Shown in pieces: positions 44,434 to 55,898 of a DNA stretch of 64,000 nucleotides. The DNA lies in NCBI GenBank assembly GCA_946221495.1, contig CAMIFA010000002.1, positions 22,493-86,492 on the forward strand. Direction: 5' to 3'. The notes beneath the pieces are model-generated. The model saw nothing but the letters and a program-made list of their open reading frames with translations. It made no database searches and was not told the origin of the DNA. The stretch is from an uncultured cyanobacterium. Its GTDB lineage: Bacteria > Cyanobacteriota > Cyanobacteriia > Cyanobacteriales > Chroococcidiopsidaceae. Both the position numbers and the translations under genes were made by a program. Every line of letters begins with the position of its first letter. The stretch's first letter is position 1.

Positions 44434-45342
44434 ATGAGGTATAGTTTTCGTAATCAAAGCTCAACAGCTAAGTGTAATAGCATTGCTAGTAATAGCCTAA
44501 CTAAGTTTTCGGTATGGGTCGCTCAGAAAACTGAGACGGCAACTTTATTGATGTTACTAGGATTGGGGGGTGGTTGGATGGCTGTGGAAGCGATCGCACC
44601 TCAAGTTGCTCAAGCTGATAGCCAGCGCGTTGAAATCTCCCTTGATCGTCAGCAAAATGAAACATACCAAGATTTAGTAAGTCGAGCAGAAGCAGCTGCA
44701 TCAACAACAATTCAGCGCAGCTTTAACCAAGACATCCTGATGAAGAAAGTCTCAGTGATGATTATGGGGCAAAATCACGGCGCGATCGCCCCAGTTTTGT
44801 TTTTAGCAGTTAACCGCGATCAATGGTCTAGTGAACCGAATGTCCAGCGTTGGGTAACATACTTCCGCAGTGCGCGATCGCTACTTGGATTTGAAAATGT
44901 AACAACTACTACTGAGCAACCAACTACTTCTACCACTGACACTTCAGAACAGCCACAGACTCCTACCGCCTCTGATGCCACAGGCACTAATAGAACTCCT
45001 GCTAACTCAGGCGCTACTCCAGCCAATACCCAAAAACCAACGACTACTACCACTACTACGCCTAGTCAAACACCGTCTGCCGCTCCCGATGCCCTCAATC
45101 CTTCACCTGTCGCACCAACTACTAACAGTAATCCTGTTCCTTTAGGCGGTGTCAACAACACAAACAATACCCCTAATAACAGTGGCATTATTCCCAACAA
45201 TAGCGGGGTTATTCCTAACAACAGTGGCATTATTCCTGATAGCAACCCCCTTGACGTGCCAACAACGCCTAATAGCACTCCTAATCCACAATCTAATCCG
45301 CCTGGATTTAACGACCCTGTTCCCCAGGGAACGTTAGATTAA
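44434..45342 (+). CDS. Exported protein with one copy of a shared ~90-residue domain and Thr/Asn/Pro-rich tail
   Basis: A hydrophobic helix (about 36-54) ends at APQVAQA-DS, a good signal-peptidase AxA site. Residues ~63-152 form a domain found three times in this locus (NETYQDLVSRAEAA...APVLFLAVNRDQW...VQRWVTYFRSARSLLGF). The tail (153-302) is low complexity: Thr/Pro runs, then NNSGIIPN/NNSGVIPN repeats. It probably leaves the cytoplasm with the tail as a flexible linker. A longer gene with two copies follows 500 bp downstream. I know no function for the domain. Confidence 0.75.
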   Translation: MRYSFRNQSSTAKCNSIASNSLTKFSVWVAQKTETATLLMLLGLGGGWMAVEAIAPQVAQADSQRVEISLDRQQNETYQDLVSRAEAAASTTIQRSFNQDILMKKVSVMIMGQNHGAIAPVLFLAVNRDQWSSEPNVQRWVTYFRSARSLLGFENVTTTTEQPTTSTTDTSEQPQTPTASDATGTNRTPANSGATPANTQKPTTTTTTTPSQTPSAAPDALNPSPVAPTTNSNPVPLGGVNNTNNTPNNSGIIPNNSGVIPNNSGIIPDSNPLDVPTTPNSTPNPQSNPPGFNDPVPQGTLD

Positions 45343-45841
45343 AGCGCTACAACTCGCAAAGTTTACTAATTTTGCCTGGTTAATACCAGTTGGACATACC
45401 TAGTGTGCGTTCACTCAATCACCAAATTCTGCTTTTCTCTTGAACTCTTAGCACAAAGTCACTATAGAATAAAGAAGTTGTAAAAGATTGCAATAAAAGC
45501 TACAATGATTACCAATGATAAAATATTTAACTTTGAACTAGACATTCAACCTCAATAAAAGTCCAAGGCGGCGTTTTCGTCTTACACAGGTTTAATGTCT
45601 ATAATCCTGATACTATAAATATCTTTAGCAAAGACTTTAGTTGCCTAGAGGTCAGGATAGTCAAAGACAGCAGATATTTTAGAGAATTTGCAGTCAATGC
45701 TAAAAATTCAAGTTGAATTTAGCAAGAATTTCTGCTTAATTAAGTATTTATCCACATCAACTGCCTGAGAAAGATTCATTATTATGGCATTTGCAAATTC
45801 TTCAAGCCCCGCTAAGTAAAGATTGAGTAAAGGTAAAAGCA
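45343..45841. other. Intergenic region between the paralogous exported-protein genes
   Basis: About 500 AT-rich bases. No ORF, tRNA or convincing terminator was recognised. The second gene begins with GTG at 45842, preceded by AAAGGTAAAAGCA, a possible weak ribosome-binding site. Confidence 0.4.
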
Positions 45842-47959
45842 GTGCATAAACAGCTTTCCGAGTCTAATTTCCGCTCAGTTTTCAGTTCTTCTCAAGAAAT
45901 TAGAGAACTACAAACTGATATAGAACAACTGCATGAGCAACAAAGTGAGATATTAGCCCAAGAACAAGAAGCTAACAATCACTTAAAACAGTTGATTGCT
46001 ATTGTGGGAAGTTTACCCGGTCAAGCCTCTGCTACTTCTGTGCTGCAATCTGACCGAGTGTTTCAAAGAAATTTACAGTTATATAGTGCAAATGAAGCTA
46101 AACTAACTGATTTACTGTCTAAATTAGCACCCAATCAGGCGGAAGTAGTTGCAGAAAGGAAAAAGCAGCAAGCATTACAATCTGCTTTATTAACTAGGAG
46201 TCGTTGGCTATTAAATAGACCGATAGATGTAAAAACCCTAGAGCAACTTAGGGTATTTGGCACTTGTGCCAATGGAAAATCATGGAAAAGTTTACTTCAA
46301 GAATTAACGCAAGTAAAGATAGACCGCGAGAGATTAAGAATCAGAGCCAAACAAATTGACTGGCAAATTGCTCAAATTGAGTCTCAAATTACTATATGTC
46401 AAGAGCTGGAAACACAGCAGGATGAGCAAGTTCGCCACGTTTTAGCTCCCACTGTAACTAAGTTAGATTTGAGTCCTTTTAATGCTGCTGATCTACCAGT
46501 GCAGAGCTTACCTAGCTTGCCAAAAGAACTTATTTCTGCCAAGTTGAAGTTAATTTTACTGACAGCTATAACTCAATCTCAGCAATGGTTTACTAAGACA
46601 ACTCGGATGGCGACCTTAGTGCTGTTACTAGGATTAACAGGAGGATCGTGGATTACTAATGAATTGTTTACCCCGCAGATAGCTCAGGCTGACACAGCCC
46701 GAATTACTCTCTCTCTGGAAAGCCAACCTAATGAGACATACGAAACCTTGCTTAATCGTGCCGAAGCGGTTGTGCAGGGAGCAGTCGAAGGAAACTTTGA
46801 GCAGAACAGCCAAATAGCATATGTTACTGTGACGGTAACGGCAGAAAACTCTGGGACGACTGCACCACTAATATCTTTGGAAGTTAGCCGGACTCAATGG
46901 CAAAAAAATCCGAATATTCAGCGCTGGGGTACATACTTCGAGACGGCGCGATCGCTACTTGGACTTGCAGCGACTGCTAAAACAGATGTTGCTACTTCCG
47001 TAATTGCCCAGCAACCTGTAAATAACTTTGTTAGTTCATTAGATAATACATCCGCAACTATACCAGAGCCAGCTCCTCCGTTCAGCACTCAGCCGCCAGC
47101 GATCGCTACTTCCGTAGTGCAACCCTCTCCTAACCTAGCTCCAGTTATGAGTGAAGAAATTGATAATACTAATACAGCAGAGCAACTACCATTCAGCACT
47201 CAGCCGCCAGCGATCGCTACTTCCGTAGTGCAACCCTCTCCTAATCTAGCTCCAGCTCTAAACGCTTTAGAGGCTGATGGAACGCTGCCAGTAATAGACC
47301 AAGCTTCAGTCAGTACCGATTCTCTAGCAACAGAGGTTCCCCAGTCAGTACCTACACAGGGCAATTCGCAGCAAGAGTTTACAGTTGCTAGCAAATTGCT
47401 TACGCCCCGAATGAGTCAAGCTAGAATAGCCCGACTTGATCTTTCTGTTGAGAGCCAACCTAATGATACCTACAAAACGTTGCTAAATCGTGCAGAAGCG
47501 GCTGTGAGAGCAGCAGTTCAAGAAAACTTTGAGCAGAATAAGCAGGTGACATATGTTACTGCAATGGTAATGGCTGAAAATTCCGGAGCAGTCGCACCAG
47601 TGCTGTCTTTAGAAGTTAGCCGGAGTCAATGGCGTAAAAGCCATGATGTCCAGCAATGGGGTACATACCTCACAAGCGCGCGATTCCTACTTGGATTTGA
47701 AAAGCCGCCAGCTATTAATACCAGTGCGACAGTAACTGAAAATGCTCCCCTCGCTCCTCAAGAAGAATCAAAAGATCAGTTAGGTGAAGAAGGTTCTGAT
47801 AGTATTAATCCCAGCGACATAGAAACTACTCCTGAGTCATCAGAAGAATCTGTTGATAGTGCAGATGGCAATAAAACTAGTATCCTCAATCCCATAAATC
47901 TTAATCAAGTTGATGTTAATGACCCAGTTATTGCGCCTTCTGTAACGCCACCTCAATAG
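45842..47959 (+). CDS. Coiled-coil membrane protein with two copies of the shared ~90-residue domain
   Basis: Residues 1-230 are helical and Gln/Glu/Leu-rich, coiled-coil prone. One membrane segment follows (about 254-270), ending TPQIAQA-DT, like the signal region of the neighbour gene but now internal. Domain copy 1 is about 284-378 (NETYETLLNRAEAV...VSRTQW...GTYFETARSLLGL). A linker has a 37-residue direct repeat (FSTQPPAIATSVVQPSPN). Copy 2 is about 528-622 (NDTYKTLLNRAEAA...VSRSQW...GTYLTSARFLLGF), then an acidic tail. The topology suggests a cytoplasmic coiled coil and external domains. Function unknown. Confidence 0.75.
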   Translation: MHKQLSESNFRSVFSSSQEIRELQTDIEQLHEQQSEILAQEQEANNHLKQLIAIVGSLPGQASATSVLQSDRVFQRNLQLYSANEAKLTDLLSKLAPNQAEVVAERKKQQALQSALLTRSRWLLNRPIDVKTLEQLRVFGTCANGKSWKSLLQELTQVKIDRERLRIRAKQIDWQIAQIESQITICQELETQQDEQVRHVLAPTVTKLDLSPFNAADLPVQSLPSLPKELISAKLKLILLTAITQSQQWFTKTTRMATLVLLLGLTGGSWITNELFTPQIAQADTARITLSLESQPNETYETLLNRAEAVVQGAVEGNFEQNSQIAYVTVTVTAENSGTTAPLISLEVSRTQWQKNPNIQRWGTYFETARSLLGLAATAKTDVATSVIAQQPVNNFVSSLDNTSATIPEPAPPFSTQPPAIATSVVQPSPNLAPVMSEEIDNTNTAEQLPFSTQPPAIATSVVQPSPNLAPALNALEADGTLPVIDQASVSTDSLATEVPQSVPTQGNSQQEFTVASKLLTPRMSQARIARLDLSVESQPNDTYKTLLNRAEAAVRAAVQENFEQNKQVTYVTAMVMAENSGAVAPVLSLEVSRSQWRKSHDVQQWGTYLTSARFLLGFEKPPAINTSATVTENAPLAPQEESKDQLGEEGSDSINPSDIETTPESSEESVDSADGNKTSILNPINLNQVDVNDPVIAPSVTPPQ

Positions 47960-48145
47960 TTCATAAATAGCATCACAGCATGGTTATGGTTAATGAGTGT
48001 ATTAGTCATCTACTCCTAGTAGTTAAACCTTAGCCACTCTTAGGCAGGGAATGACCATAAATAATTGCTAGTCAAGACTATTAACTGATGACTATTAACT
48101 ATCTCGCTATAGAATAGAAAGGTTGTGAATTATTAAGATGGTGTC

Positions 48146-48319
48146 ATGGCTGTTCCTAAGAAGAAAACATCAAAGTCAAAACGAGACAAACGCAAAGCTA
48201 CCTGGAAACGCAAGGCCGTAGTCGAAGCACAAAAAGCTCTCTCTTTAGGTAAATCAATTCTGACTGGACGTTCTACATTTGTATATCCAACTAAGGAAGA
48301 AGCTGAAGAGGAAGAGTAA
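48146..48319 (+). CDS. rpmF: 50S ribosomal protein L32
   Basis: A 57-residue protein beginning [17 protein letters not shown], the invariant bL32 start, followed by [20 protein letters not shown] and an acidic end (EEAEEEE) common in cyanobacteria. The Cys zinc-binding motif of some bL32 proteins is absent, as in other cyanobacteria. Start and length are unambiguous. Confidence 0.95.
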   Translation: MAVPKKKTSKSKRDKRKATWKRKAVVEAQKALSLGKSILTGRSTFVYPTKEEAEEEE

Positions 48320-48402
48320 TTTTTAACACCCAACAGGCTAGCAACTGACTCAAAGTAACAAGGTGCTAGCTTAAGAGCGTTCAATTTATCTTTCTAAACT
48401 AG

Positions 48403-48996
48403 ATGTTAGGAAAATTTTTTCAGAAACCAGGACAAGAAGAGAGCGATCGCGTTCCTCCTGGTCAATACTTAACAAAGGGGTTTCCGGTACTCACATACGG
48501 GCAAACACCCCAAGTTGACATTGAAAATTGGCAATTTCGGGTGTGGGGCTTGGCAAAACCTGCTACCTTCACTTTGTCAGATTTTATGGTGCTACCCCAA
48601 CACGAGTTTACAGCAGATTTTCATTGTGTAACGCGCTGGTCTAAACTTGATGTGAAGTGGACTGGCATTAAAGTAACAGACTTTATGAGTCTGATTGAAG
48701 TAGATGCAAAAGCAGTTCACGTTATGGAACACTGCTACGGCGGTTACACGACAAATATTCCCTTAGAAGACTTTGTGCGGGAGGAAAACTTTTTTGCTCA
48801 CACTGTCTTTGGTGAACCGCTACCAGCAGAACATGGTGGTCCGATGCGGCTAGTTATTCCTCACCTCTATGCTTGGAAAAGTGCTAAGTGGATTAACGGT
48901 TTGGAATTTCTTGATCACGAAGAACAAGGTTTCTGGGAACGCAACGGCTACCATCGACGTGGAGAACCGTGGGCAGAAGAGCGCTATAGTGGTTAA
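48403..48996 (+). CDS. Sulfite-oxidase-like molybdopterin oxidoreductase
   Basis: The 197-residue protein carries the oxidoreductase molybdopterin-binding domain. ADFHCVTRWS has the Mo-ligand Cys (Cys75), with VKWTGIKVTDFMSLI, CYGGYTTNIPLEDF, HGGPMRLVIPHLYAWKSAKW and ERNGYH following. There is no dimerisation domain and no signal peptide, so it is the short cytosolic type of unknown substrate. Links in cofactor supply could exist with mobA and the MOSC gene elsewhere in the window. Confidence 0.9.
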   Translation: MLGKFFQKPGQEESDRVPPGQYLTKGFPVLTYGQTPQVDIENWQFRVWGLAKPATFTLSDFMVLPQHEFTADFHCVTRWSKLDVKWTGIKVTDFMSLIEVDAKAVHVMEHCYGGYTTNIPLEDFVREENFFAHTVFGEPLPAEHGGPMRLVIPHLYAWKSAKWINGLEFLDHEEQGFWERNGYHRRGEPWAEERYSG

Positions 48997-49014
48997 AAGT
49001 TAGGGGCTAGGACA

Positions 49015-50397
49015 CTAGCCCCCACTGATAATTCGCTTTAGCAACTGCAATTTGTCTTTGTAGGGAGGGTATCGTAGTTTAGGATCGAGCTGCAAAGATT
49101 TGTGTAATACACTTTTGTAATGGGAGAAAGTATCAAAACTTGCTTTGCCGTGATAGCTACCAATGCCACTTTCGCCAACACCACCGAATGGTAAAGATGG
49201 GACAGCAACTTGCATAACACAATCGTTGATACAAACACCACCGGAGCTAGTTTCTCGACATACTCGTTCTTGCAAATTTCTGTTTGTAGAAAATAAGTAC
49301 AATGCTAAAGGTTTTGGTCTTTGATTAATAATGGCGATCGCTTCTGCTAAATCGTTGTATGTAACTATAGGTAGAATTGGACCAAAAATTTCATCCTGCA
49401 TTACTGCATCTGATAGCGAGACATTATCAATCACAGTAGGAGCAATATAACATTGGGCTACGTTTGTTTCTCCACCAATAACAATGTCTCCGTCTTTGAG
49501 AAATTCTTTTAAACGGAAGAAGTGTTTTTGATTAATAATCCTGGCATAGTCAGCGCTAGCAGCTGGATCGTCTCCATAAAATTCTCGAAGGCATTTTTTG
49601 ATACTTGTTAATAAATCTTGCTTGATTCGTTGATCAACTAAAAGATAATCAGGAGCAATGCAAGTTTGACCAGCATTAATAAACTTGCCCCAACTAATTC
49701 GTCTAGCAGCGTATTCAATATTAATATTAGTATCGACAATACAAGGACTCTTACCACCAAGTTCTAAAGTAACTTGTGTAAGATGTTTCGCCGCCGCTTG
49801 CATGACAATTTTGCCAATTGCTGTGCTACCAGTAAAGAAGATGTGATCAAACTTTTGCGCTAGTAGCTGTTGACTACTCTCAACTCCTCCTTCTACTAGT
49901 GCAATGTATTCTGGCTGAAAATATTTTTGGATAATATCAGCTAATACAGCAGAGGTATGAGGCGCAATTTCGGAAGGTTTGAGAATAGCACAGTTCCCAG
50001 CTGCGATCGCACCGATCAAGGGTGCAATCATTAGTTGAAATGGATAGTTCCAGGCACCGATAATCAAAACTACACCAAGTGGTTGAGCATAAATCCGCCC
50101 AAAACCTGGAAATTGCTCAATTCCAATTCCTACTTTCTGCGGTTTCGTCCAATACTTAATATGTTTGAGCGCATAATTAATTTCTTTTATTACCCAAACC
50201 TCAGTAGCATAAGCTTCAAATTCTGGTTTATGCAAATCTGCTCTCAAAGCACTAATAATAGTAGATTGATGCTCGCTAATGGCTTGCTTGAGAGTTTTTA
50301 GTTGGTCAATCCGAAAAGCAACGTCTTGAGGTTTACCAGTTTTAAAGAATTCACGTTGTTTGCGGATGATGTCACTAACTGCTATTGAAGTGATCAT
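49015..50397 (-). CDS. Aldehyde dehydrogenase (fatty-aldehyde/ALDH3-like)
   Basis: A 460-residue ALDH with WNYPFQLMIAPLIGAIAAGN, LELGGKSPCIVD (base Glu) and NAGQTCIAPDY (catalytic Cys). The shorter length, lack of the usual N-terminal extension, and the C-terminal SHYKSVLHKSLQLDPKLRYPPY place it near ALDH3-type enzymes. Cyanobacterial members oxidise fatty aldehydes to fatty acids; this is the likely but unproven substrate here. Confidence 0.88.
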   Translation of the reverse strand: MITSIAVSDIIRKQREFFKTGKPQDVAFRIDQLKTLKQAISEHQSTIISALRADLHKPEFEAYATEVWVIKEINYALKHIKYWTKPQKVGIGIEQFPGFGRIYAQPLGVVLIIGAWNYPFQLMIAPLIGAIAAGNCAILKPSEIAPHTSAVLADIIQKYFQPEYIALVEGGVESSQQLLAQKFDHIFFTGSTAIGKIVMQAAAKHLTQVTLELGGKSPCIVDTNINIEYAARRISWGKFINAGQTCIAPDYLLVDQRIKQDLLTSIKKCLREFYGDDPAASADYARIINQKHFFRLKEFLKDGDIVIGGETNVAQCYIAPTVIDNVSLSDAVMQDEIFGPILPIVTYNDLAEAIAIINQRPKPLALYLFSTNRNLQERVCRETSSGGVCINDCVMQVAVPSLPFGGVGESGIGSYHGKASFDTFSHYKSVLHKSLQLDPKLRYPPYKDKLQLLKRIISGG

Positions 50398-51706
50398 CTT
50401 TTTGTCCTCAAAATACCAAATTCAGTTCTGGCAACCTACCATACTTCTATCTTTTTTTGGATGTTGCCATAATATCAAGGGGTATGGAAAAGCGATTTTT
50501 TGTTATACTTTAAATACATACTAAAAATCTAAGCTTCTAATATAGAATCGCACAGATTTCCATTATTAAATTATAACTTAAAAAATAAAGAAAAATTCAG
50601 ATGATTTTAAGAAAATTTTGCAAATTTCAAAAGATTGAAAAGGCTTAATTTTTGTGTTATATTATTTTTATAATTGGACTATTGGCACTGATAAAAATTC
50701 TGCATAGATTTCCATTATTAAATTATACCTTGAAAAAGTCAAAGAGTAAATAAGATAATTGAGTAAAAATTGAATTTTTTTGATTCTCTTCACGCAATAC
50801 TTGGTATAAATAAAGCTTCGAGAATAAAATTCCATTCACAGACTGAAGCAATAATGGAATCTTTAAGAATTTGCTATATTGCTACTCTCAAAAGTATCAA
50901 ATAGCTATAGCTACTACTAACGAAGAGTGTTCTTTTCTCCACAGCCATTCTATCAAGTTGACTTCAGGAGAATATAGACCATTATTCGACTGTGCAAGTT
51001 CTTCAAAGTTCAATGAGTGCAATGGAGCCTTTGCCGTTTAAAAGTTTGATTTAATTGTGACAAGTCTTTTAGCCGTTCCCTGTTACTGCGATTCTGGAGA
51101 CTGGGCTTAGGAATTGAACCAAGTGTTACTAAAGTTTACATACAAGTCTAATTTTAATCATTTTTAACAAAACCACAAGAGCGATCGCTCTTATTAATCG
51201 CTAATGCTTCTGTCTATCAACAGCAATAGCTTTGGGAATTAATTTTAGTAGAGGATTTGTTAGTAAACAACAGAGTTATTTTTTCACTTGCTTGACGCTA
51301 ATCGTCCTTAGCCCTTTATTTATAGAGCTTTGACGTTATCATCACTTGCTATATAGAGATTAGTTGTTTTGAAATTGGTAGTGTTAAAACCAAGTCCTTG
51401 ATAGCGATTAAGAATTTAATACTGTCCAGAATATTTTTTGTTTTTTGTAATTTAAAAGTTACATAAAATACTTCATTAATTTGAATAATTGCTTAAAGCT
51501 ACTTATTAACGGAATAAAATGAAATTAAATATCAAGAAGACAAAATACTCGCTCATTCTTTCTACACTGACAAAAACACCCCTTTCTTTTCCTGGGTAGT
51601 TGAACAATAATGCATGAAAGACCAAAGGAAATGGCAACAAGCAGGCTTGTTGAAGCGCCTTCTTTAGCCCAATGAATAATCAAGCAACGATAGGAGCTAG
51701 CTAAAC
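50398..51706. other. Long AT-rich region upstream of chlL
   Basis: These 1.3 kb between divergent genes contain no conserved ORF. A 22-base direct repeat occurs at 50555-50576 and 50706-50727 in a similar wider context. A short frame (51610-51675, MHERPKEMATSRLVEAPSLAQ) ends 31 bases before chlL; it may be chance. AGGAG at about 51691 is a plausible ribosome-binding site for the GTG start of chlL. No light- or oxygen-regulator site could be named. Confidence 0.5.
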
Positions 51707-52573
51707 GTGAAACTTGCAGTCTACGGAAAAGGCGGCATCGGCAAATCTACAACTAGTTGTAATATCTCTGTCGCCCTCGCCAAGCGTGGCAAGAAAGTGC
51801 TACAAATCGGCTGTGATCCAAAGCACGACAGCACCTTTACTCTTACTGGTTTTTTAATTCCCACAATTATTGACACCCTTCAGGAAAAAGACTATCACTA
51901 CGAAGATGTCTGGCCCGAAGATGTTATTTACAAAGGCTATGGCGGTGTTGATTGCGTGGAAGCTGGCGGACCGCCTGCGGGTGCAGGTTGCGGCGGCTAT
52001 GTCGTAGGCGAGACAGTAAAGCTATTGAAAGAACTAAATGCTTTCGACGAGTACGATGTCATTCTCTTTGACGTATTAGGAGACGTTGTCTGTGGCGGCT
52101 TTGCAGCACCTCTTAACTATGCTGATTACTGCCTGATTGTTACAGATAATGGGTTCGATGCCCTATTTGCCGCTAACCGCATTGCTGCCTCAGTCCGTGA
52201 AAAAGCCCGGACTCACCCTCTACGTCTAGCTGGTTTAATTGGCAACCGCACAGCGAAGCGCGACTTGATTGAAAAATATGTGGAATCAGTACCGATGCCA
52301 GTGCTAGAGGTGTTACCACTAATCGAGGACATTCGGGTTTCCCGCGTCAAGGGCAAAACTTTGTTTGAAATGGCAGAATCTGATCCTTCACTTAGTTACG
52401 TTTGCGATTACTACCTTAATATTGCCGATCAGATTTTGGCGCGTCCTGAAGGTGTTGTGCCAAATGACGCTCCAGATCGGGAGTTGTTCTCCTTGCTATC
52501 TGACTTCTACCTAAATCCCACTCCTCCACCTGTCACAAGTCAGGAAGAGGAACTAGACTTGATGATGGTTTAA
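51707..52573 (+). CDS. chlL: Light-independent protochlorophyllide reductase, iron-sulfur ATP-binding subunit ChlL
   Basis: ChlL is the NifH-like reductase of dark-operative protochlorophyllide oxidoreductase. It has the ATP-binding GKGGIGKST (residues 7-15), [10 protein letters not shown], and two Cys (95 and 129, in AGCGG and DVVCGG) that hold the shared [4Fe-4S] cluster across the dimer. The complex makes chlorophyllide precursors without light. Starts with GTG. The DUF5331 gene and chlN follow in the same direction, probably as one operon. Confidence 0.97.
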   Translation: MKLAVYGKGGIGKSTTSCNISVALAKRGKKVLQIGCDPKHDSTFTLTGFLIPTIIDTLQEKDYHYEDVWPEDVIYKGYGGVDCVEAGGPPAGAGCGGYVVGETVKLLKELNAFDEYDVILFDVLGDVVCGGFAAPLNYADYCLIVTDNGFDALFAANRIAASVREKARTHPLRLAGLIGNRTAKRDLIEKYVESVPMPVLEVLPLIEDIRVSRVKGKTLFEMAESDPSLSYVCDYYLNIADQILARPEGVVPNDAPDRELFSLLSDFYLNPTPPPVTSQEEELDLMMV

Positions 52574-52597
52574 GTAGTCTAGTTCTAAGGATGAGGG

Positions 52598-53428
52598 ATG
52601 GAGATGGCTTTTTTTAATAACTTAAAAAGCTCGTTAAAGCAAAAGTGGTTGCAATATTTCCAAGTCAATCGTTACTGGATTACGTTGCACATGGAGGTAG
52701 AATCTGTCTACACTCCCGATGGTGGCAGGCGACCACCTTCTTCCCTCATTCTAGGAGTCGTTAATGCACTAGAACCGCAGCTAGCAGAGTTGATGGTTGC
52801 TTTTTGTGAACTAAATCCAGTCCCAGATGCCTTGATTGATGTGCTGGAGTTAAATTTTGACCCAGACTTATTACTAGGTAACCGCTTCAATGCCCAAGCA
52901 ATGCCAGAGGAACTAAGCGAAGGCATTGTAATTCAAACACTGACTGAACTAGAGTCGGATTTGAGTGAGATGTCCTTCACCGAGGCTGAAGAAGTTATTT
53001 TGGTAGAGACTGACGACGGCTCTCTGATCGCAATAAGTGAAGAAGATGCGGCGGCATTAGTTAATGAAATGACTGATGAATCTGTGTTAATGACAACTGA
53101 TGAATCTGTAGTGATGCATCCAGACGAAGCGGCGGCATTGGTTGAGGCTATGGTGCTTAATGAGATAGTGCAAGATGTTTTTGAGGAAAGCTCGGAGTCT
53201 CAGTCGCTAGAAACACCAAGTACACCTCAACAGCAGGCTGAATCACTAGAAACACAAAATACATCTAGTACACAAACTGAATCGAGCGAGGTGATGTCGG
53301 ATGTCTGGGTTGAAGATGCTAGCTCACCTGAAGCAGAAATACAACCTCAAGCAAGCGATATAGCTGCATCAAGCAAAGAAAGGCAAGTTGAAGACGACGA
53401 AATTTCGCGTTTATTTCCCAACCTTTAA
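52598..53428 (+). CDS. DUF5331 protein encoded between chlL and chlN
   Basis: The first 100 residues form the conserved DUF5331 part (FFNNLKSSLKQKWLQYFQVNRYWI, SLILGVVNALEPQLAELM, LIDVLELNFDPDLLLG). The remaining ~170 residues are acidic and low complexity (DESVLMTTDESVVMHPDEAAALVEAM) and look disordered. Its place in the chlL-chlN operon is seen in many cyanobacteria, but the protein's role is not known. Two start codons (52598 and 52604) are possible; the difference is two residues. Confidence 0.85.
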   Translation: MEMAFFNNLKSSLKQKWLQYFQVNRYWITLHMEVESVYTPDGGRRPPSSLILGVVNALEPQLAELMVAFCELNPVPDALIDVLELNFDPDLLLGNRFNAQAMPEELSEGIVIQTLTELESDLSEMSFTEAEEVILVETDDGSLIAISEEDAAALVNEMTDESVLMTTDESVVMHPDEAAALVEAMVLNEIVQDVFEESSESQSLETPSTPQQQAESLETQNTSSTQTESSEVMSDVWVEDASSPEAEIQPQASDIAASSKERQVEDDEISRLFPNL

Positions 53429-53478
53429 TTACTGCTCAAAAATTCAATTTAGAAATTAATCCCAAGGTTTAACCCTGA

Positions 53479-54918
<1,440 letters not shown>

Positions 54919-54950
54919 GTTTCAATTTTTAACGGAATAAAAATAACTTT

Positions 54951-54979
54951 AGGGCGATCCAGTGCGATCGCCCTTTTTT
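54951..54979 (+). terminator. Terminator hairpin after chlN, possibly bidirectional
   Basis: AGGGCGAT (54951-54958) and ATCGCCCT (54967-54974) form a perfect stem containing a HIP1 half, followed by TTTTTT. It separates chlN from the convergent YaaC-like gene, whose stop codon is at the edge of the T-run. Confidence 0.8.
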
Positions 54980-55898
54980 ATAGCCGTACACCAGGAATCA
55001 TAAACTCTTGTCCTGTAATCTCGGATGATATTTCGTCGATAAATTGATAGAGGGCAGTATTAATAAATTCAGATAACAACCAGTTATGCTCGCTATCAAA
55101 GTGCTGTGCTAGGGTTGTCGGCGAATACCGAGCCAATTCACTCAACTTATGCATTGCGGCAAATGTAATCGTCAAAGAACTTCTTTCAATCAATCCATTA
55201 GTATTTCCCGAACGCTTTATATACCACAATCTACTTGTGCCATGTATGTAATATAAGTGCTTCCGTACAGTGTGATAATAATTAGTTAGTCTCTTTATAT
55301 TATCAACTTCGTGTTGCTGTCCCTCCTGCCAGCAAAATGGCTTCTTTTTCCTAATTACAAACTTATCGTTTACTCCACAATCTTGTTCAAATCCCGTTAG
55401 GAATTCACTGAACGTATTGCTATTTGTGTAGCGTTGATCTTTTATCACAGAACAAAACCAGCTTTTCGATGAGCCATCCATGTGTACAAAACACGGCTCT
55501 GATATAGGAATGAAAATTTCTTGCTCAGATTCAAATGTCAAGCTATAAGCTCGATGGATGTAAGGAAGATTGTAGAGAAGCTCTTTAAGTGTATATGTTT
55601 GATTATTAGCAGGCTCATTTAGATACTGACATAGGGCAAAGAGTATTCCACGAGCTTCAAATTTTACTTCTTCATCAGATAGAGAGACACTTTTGGCAAC
55701 TGTTTTACCACTTATGCCATGACGATCAGCACAAGTTATTTCCTTAACAATTAATAACGATTTTATGGCGTTTAAGAAACAGTAATATGTAGTCAAAGGC
55801 GAGGAAATTTTTGGTAACTTCTCTGAGGCATCAAAAAAGTGCTTTGCTTGTTGCCAATAAAACAACGCATCATCTTTGTGGTTGCGCTTTAACCACAT
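54978..55898 (-). CDS. YaaC-like protein
   Basis: The 306-residue protein resembles the YaaC family: a helical N-terminus (WQQAKHFFDAS, TTYYCFLNAIKSLL), HGISGKTV, and a C-terminal part with AAMHKLSELARYSPTTLAQHF then LLSEFINTALYQFIDEI. YaaC homologues are uncharacterised and patchily distributed, often in accessory DNA. The frame stays open slightly upstream (TSTWEYVE) but lacks a usual start, so the N-terminus may be trimmed. Confidence 0.7.
   Translation of the reverse strand: MWLKRNHKDDALFYWQQAKHFFDASEKLPKISSPLTTYYCFLNAIKSLLIVKEITCADRHGISGKTVAKSVSLSDEEVKFEARGILFALCQYLNEPANNQTYTLKELLYNLPYIHRAYSLTFESEQEIFIPISEPCFVHMDGSSKSWFCSVIKDQRYTNSNTFSEFLTGFEQDCGVNDKFVIRKKKPFCWQEGQQHEVDNIKRLTNYYHTVRKHLYYIHGTSRLWYIKRSGNTNGLIERSSLTITFAAMHKLSELARYSPTTLAQHFDSEHNWLLSEFINTALYQFIDEISSEITGQEFMIPGVRL

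Noticed and set aside
45149..45337. Second reading frame in the Asn/Pro-rich tail region
   Set aside because: Low-complexity codons leave several frames open; the main frame is continuous with the signal peptide and domain.
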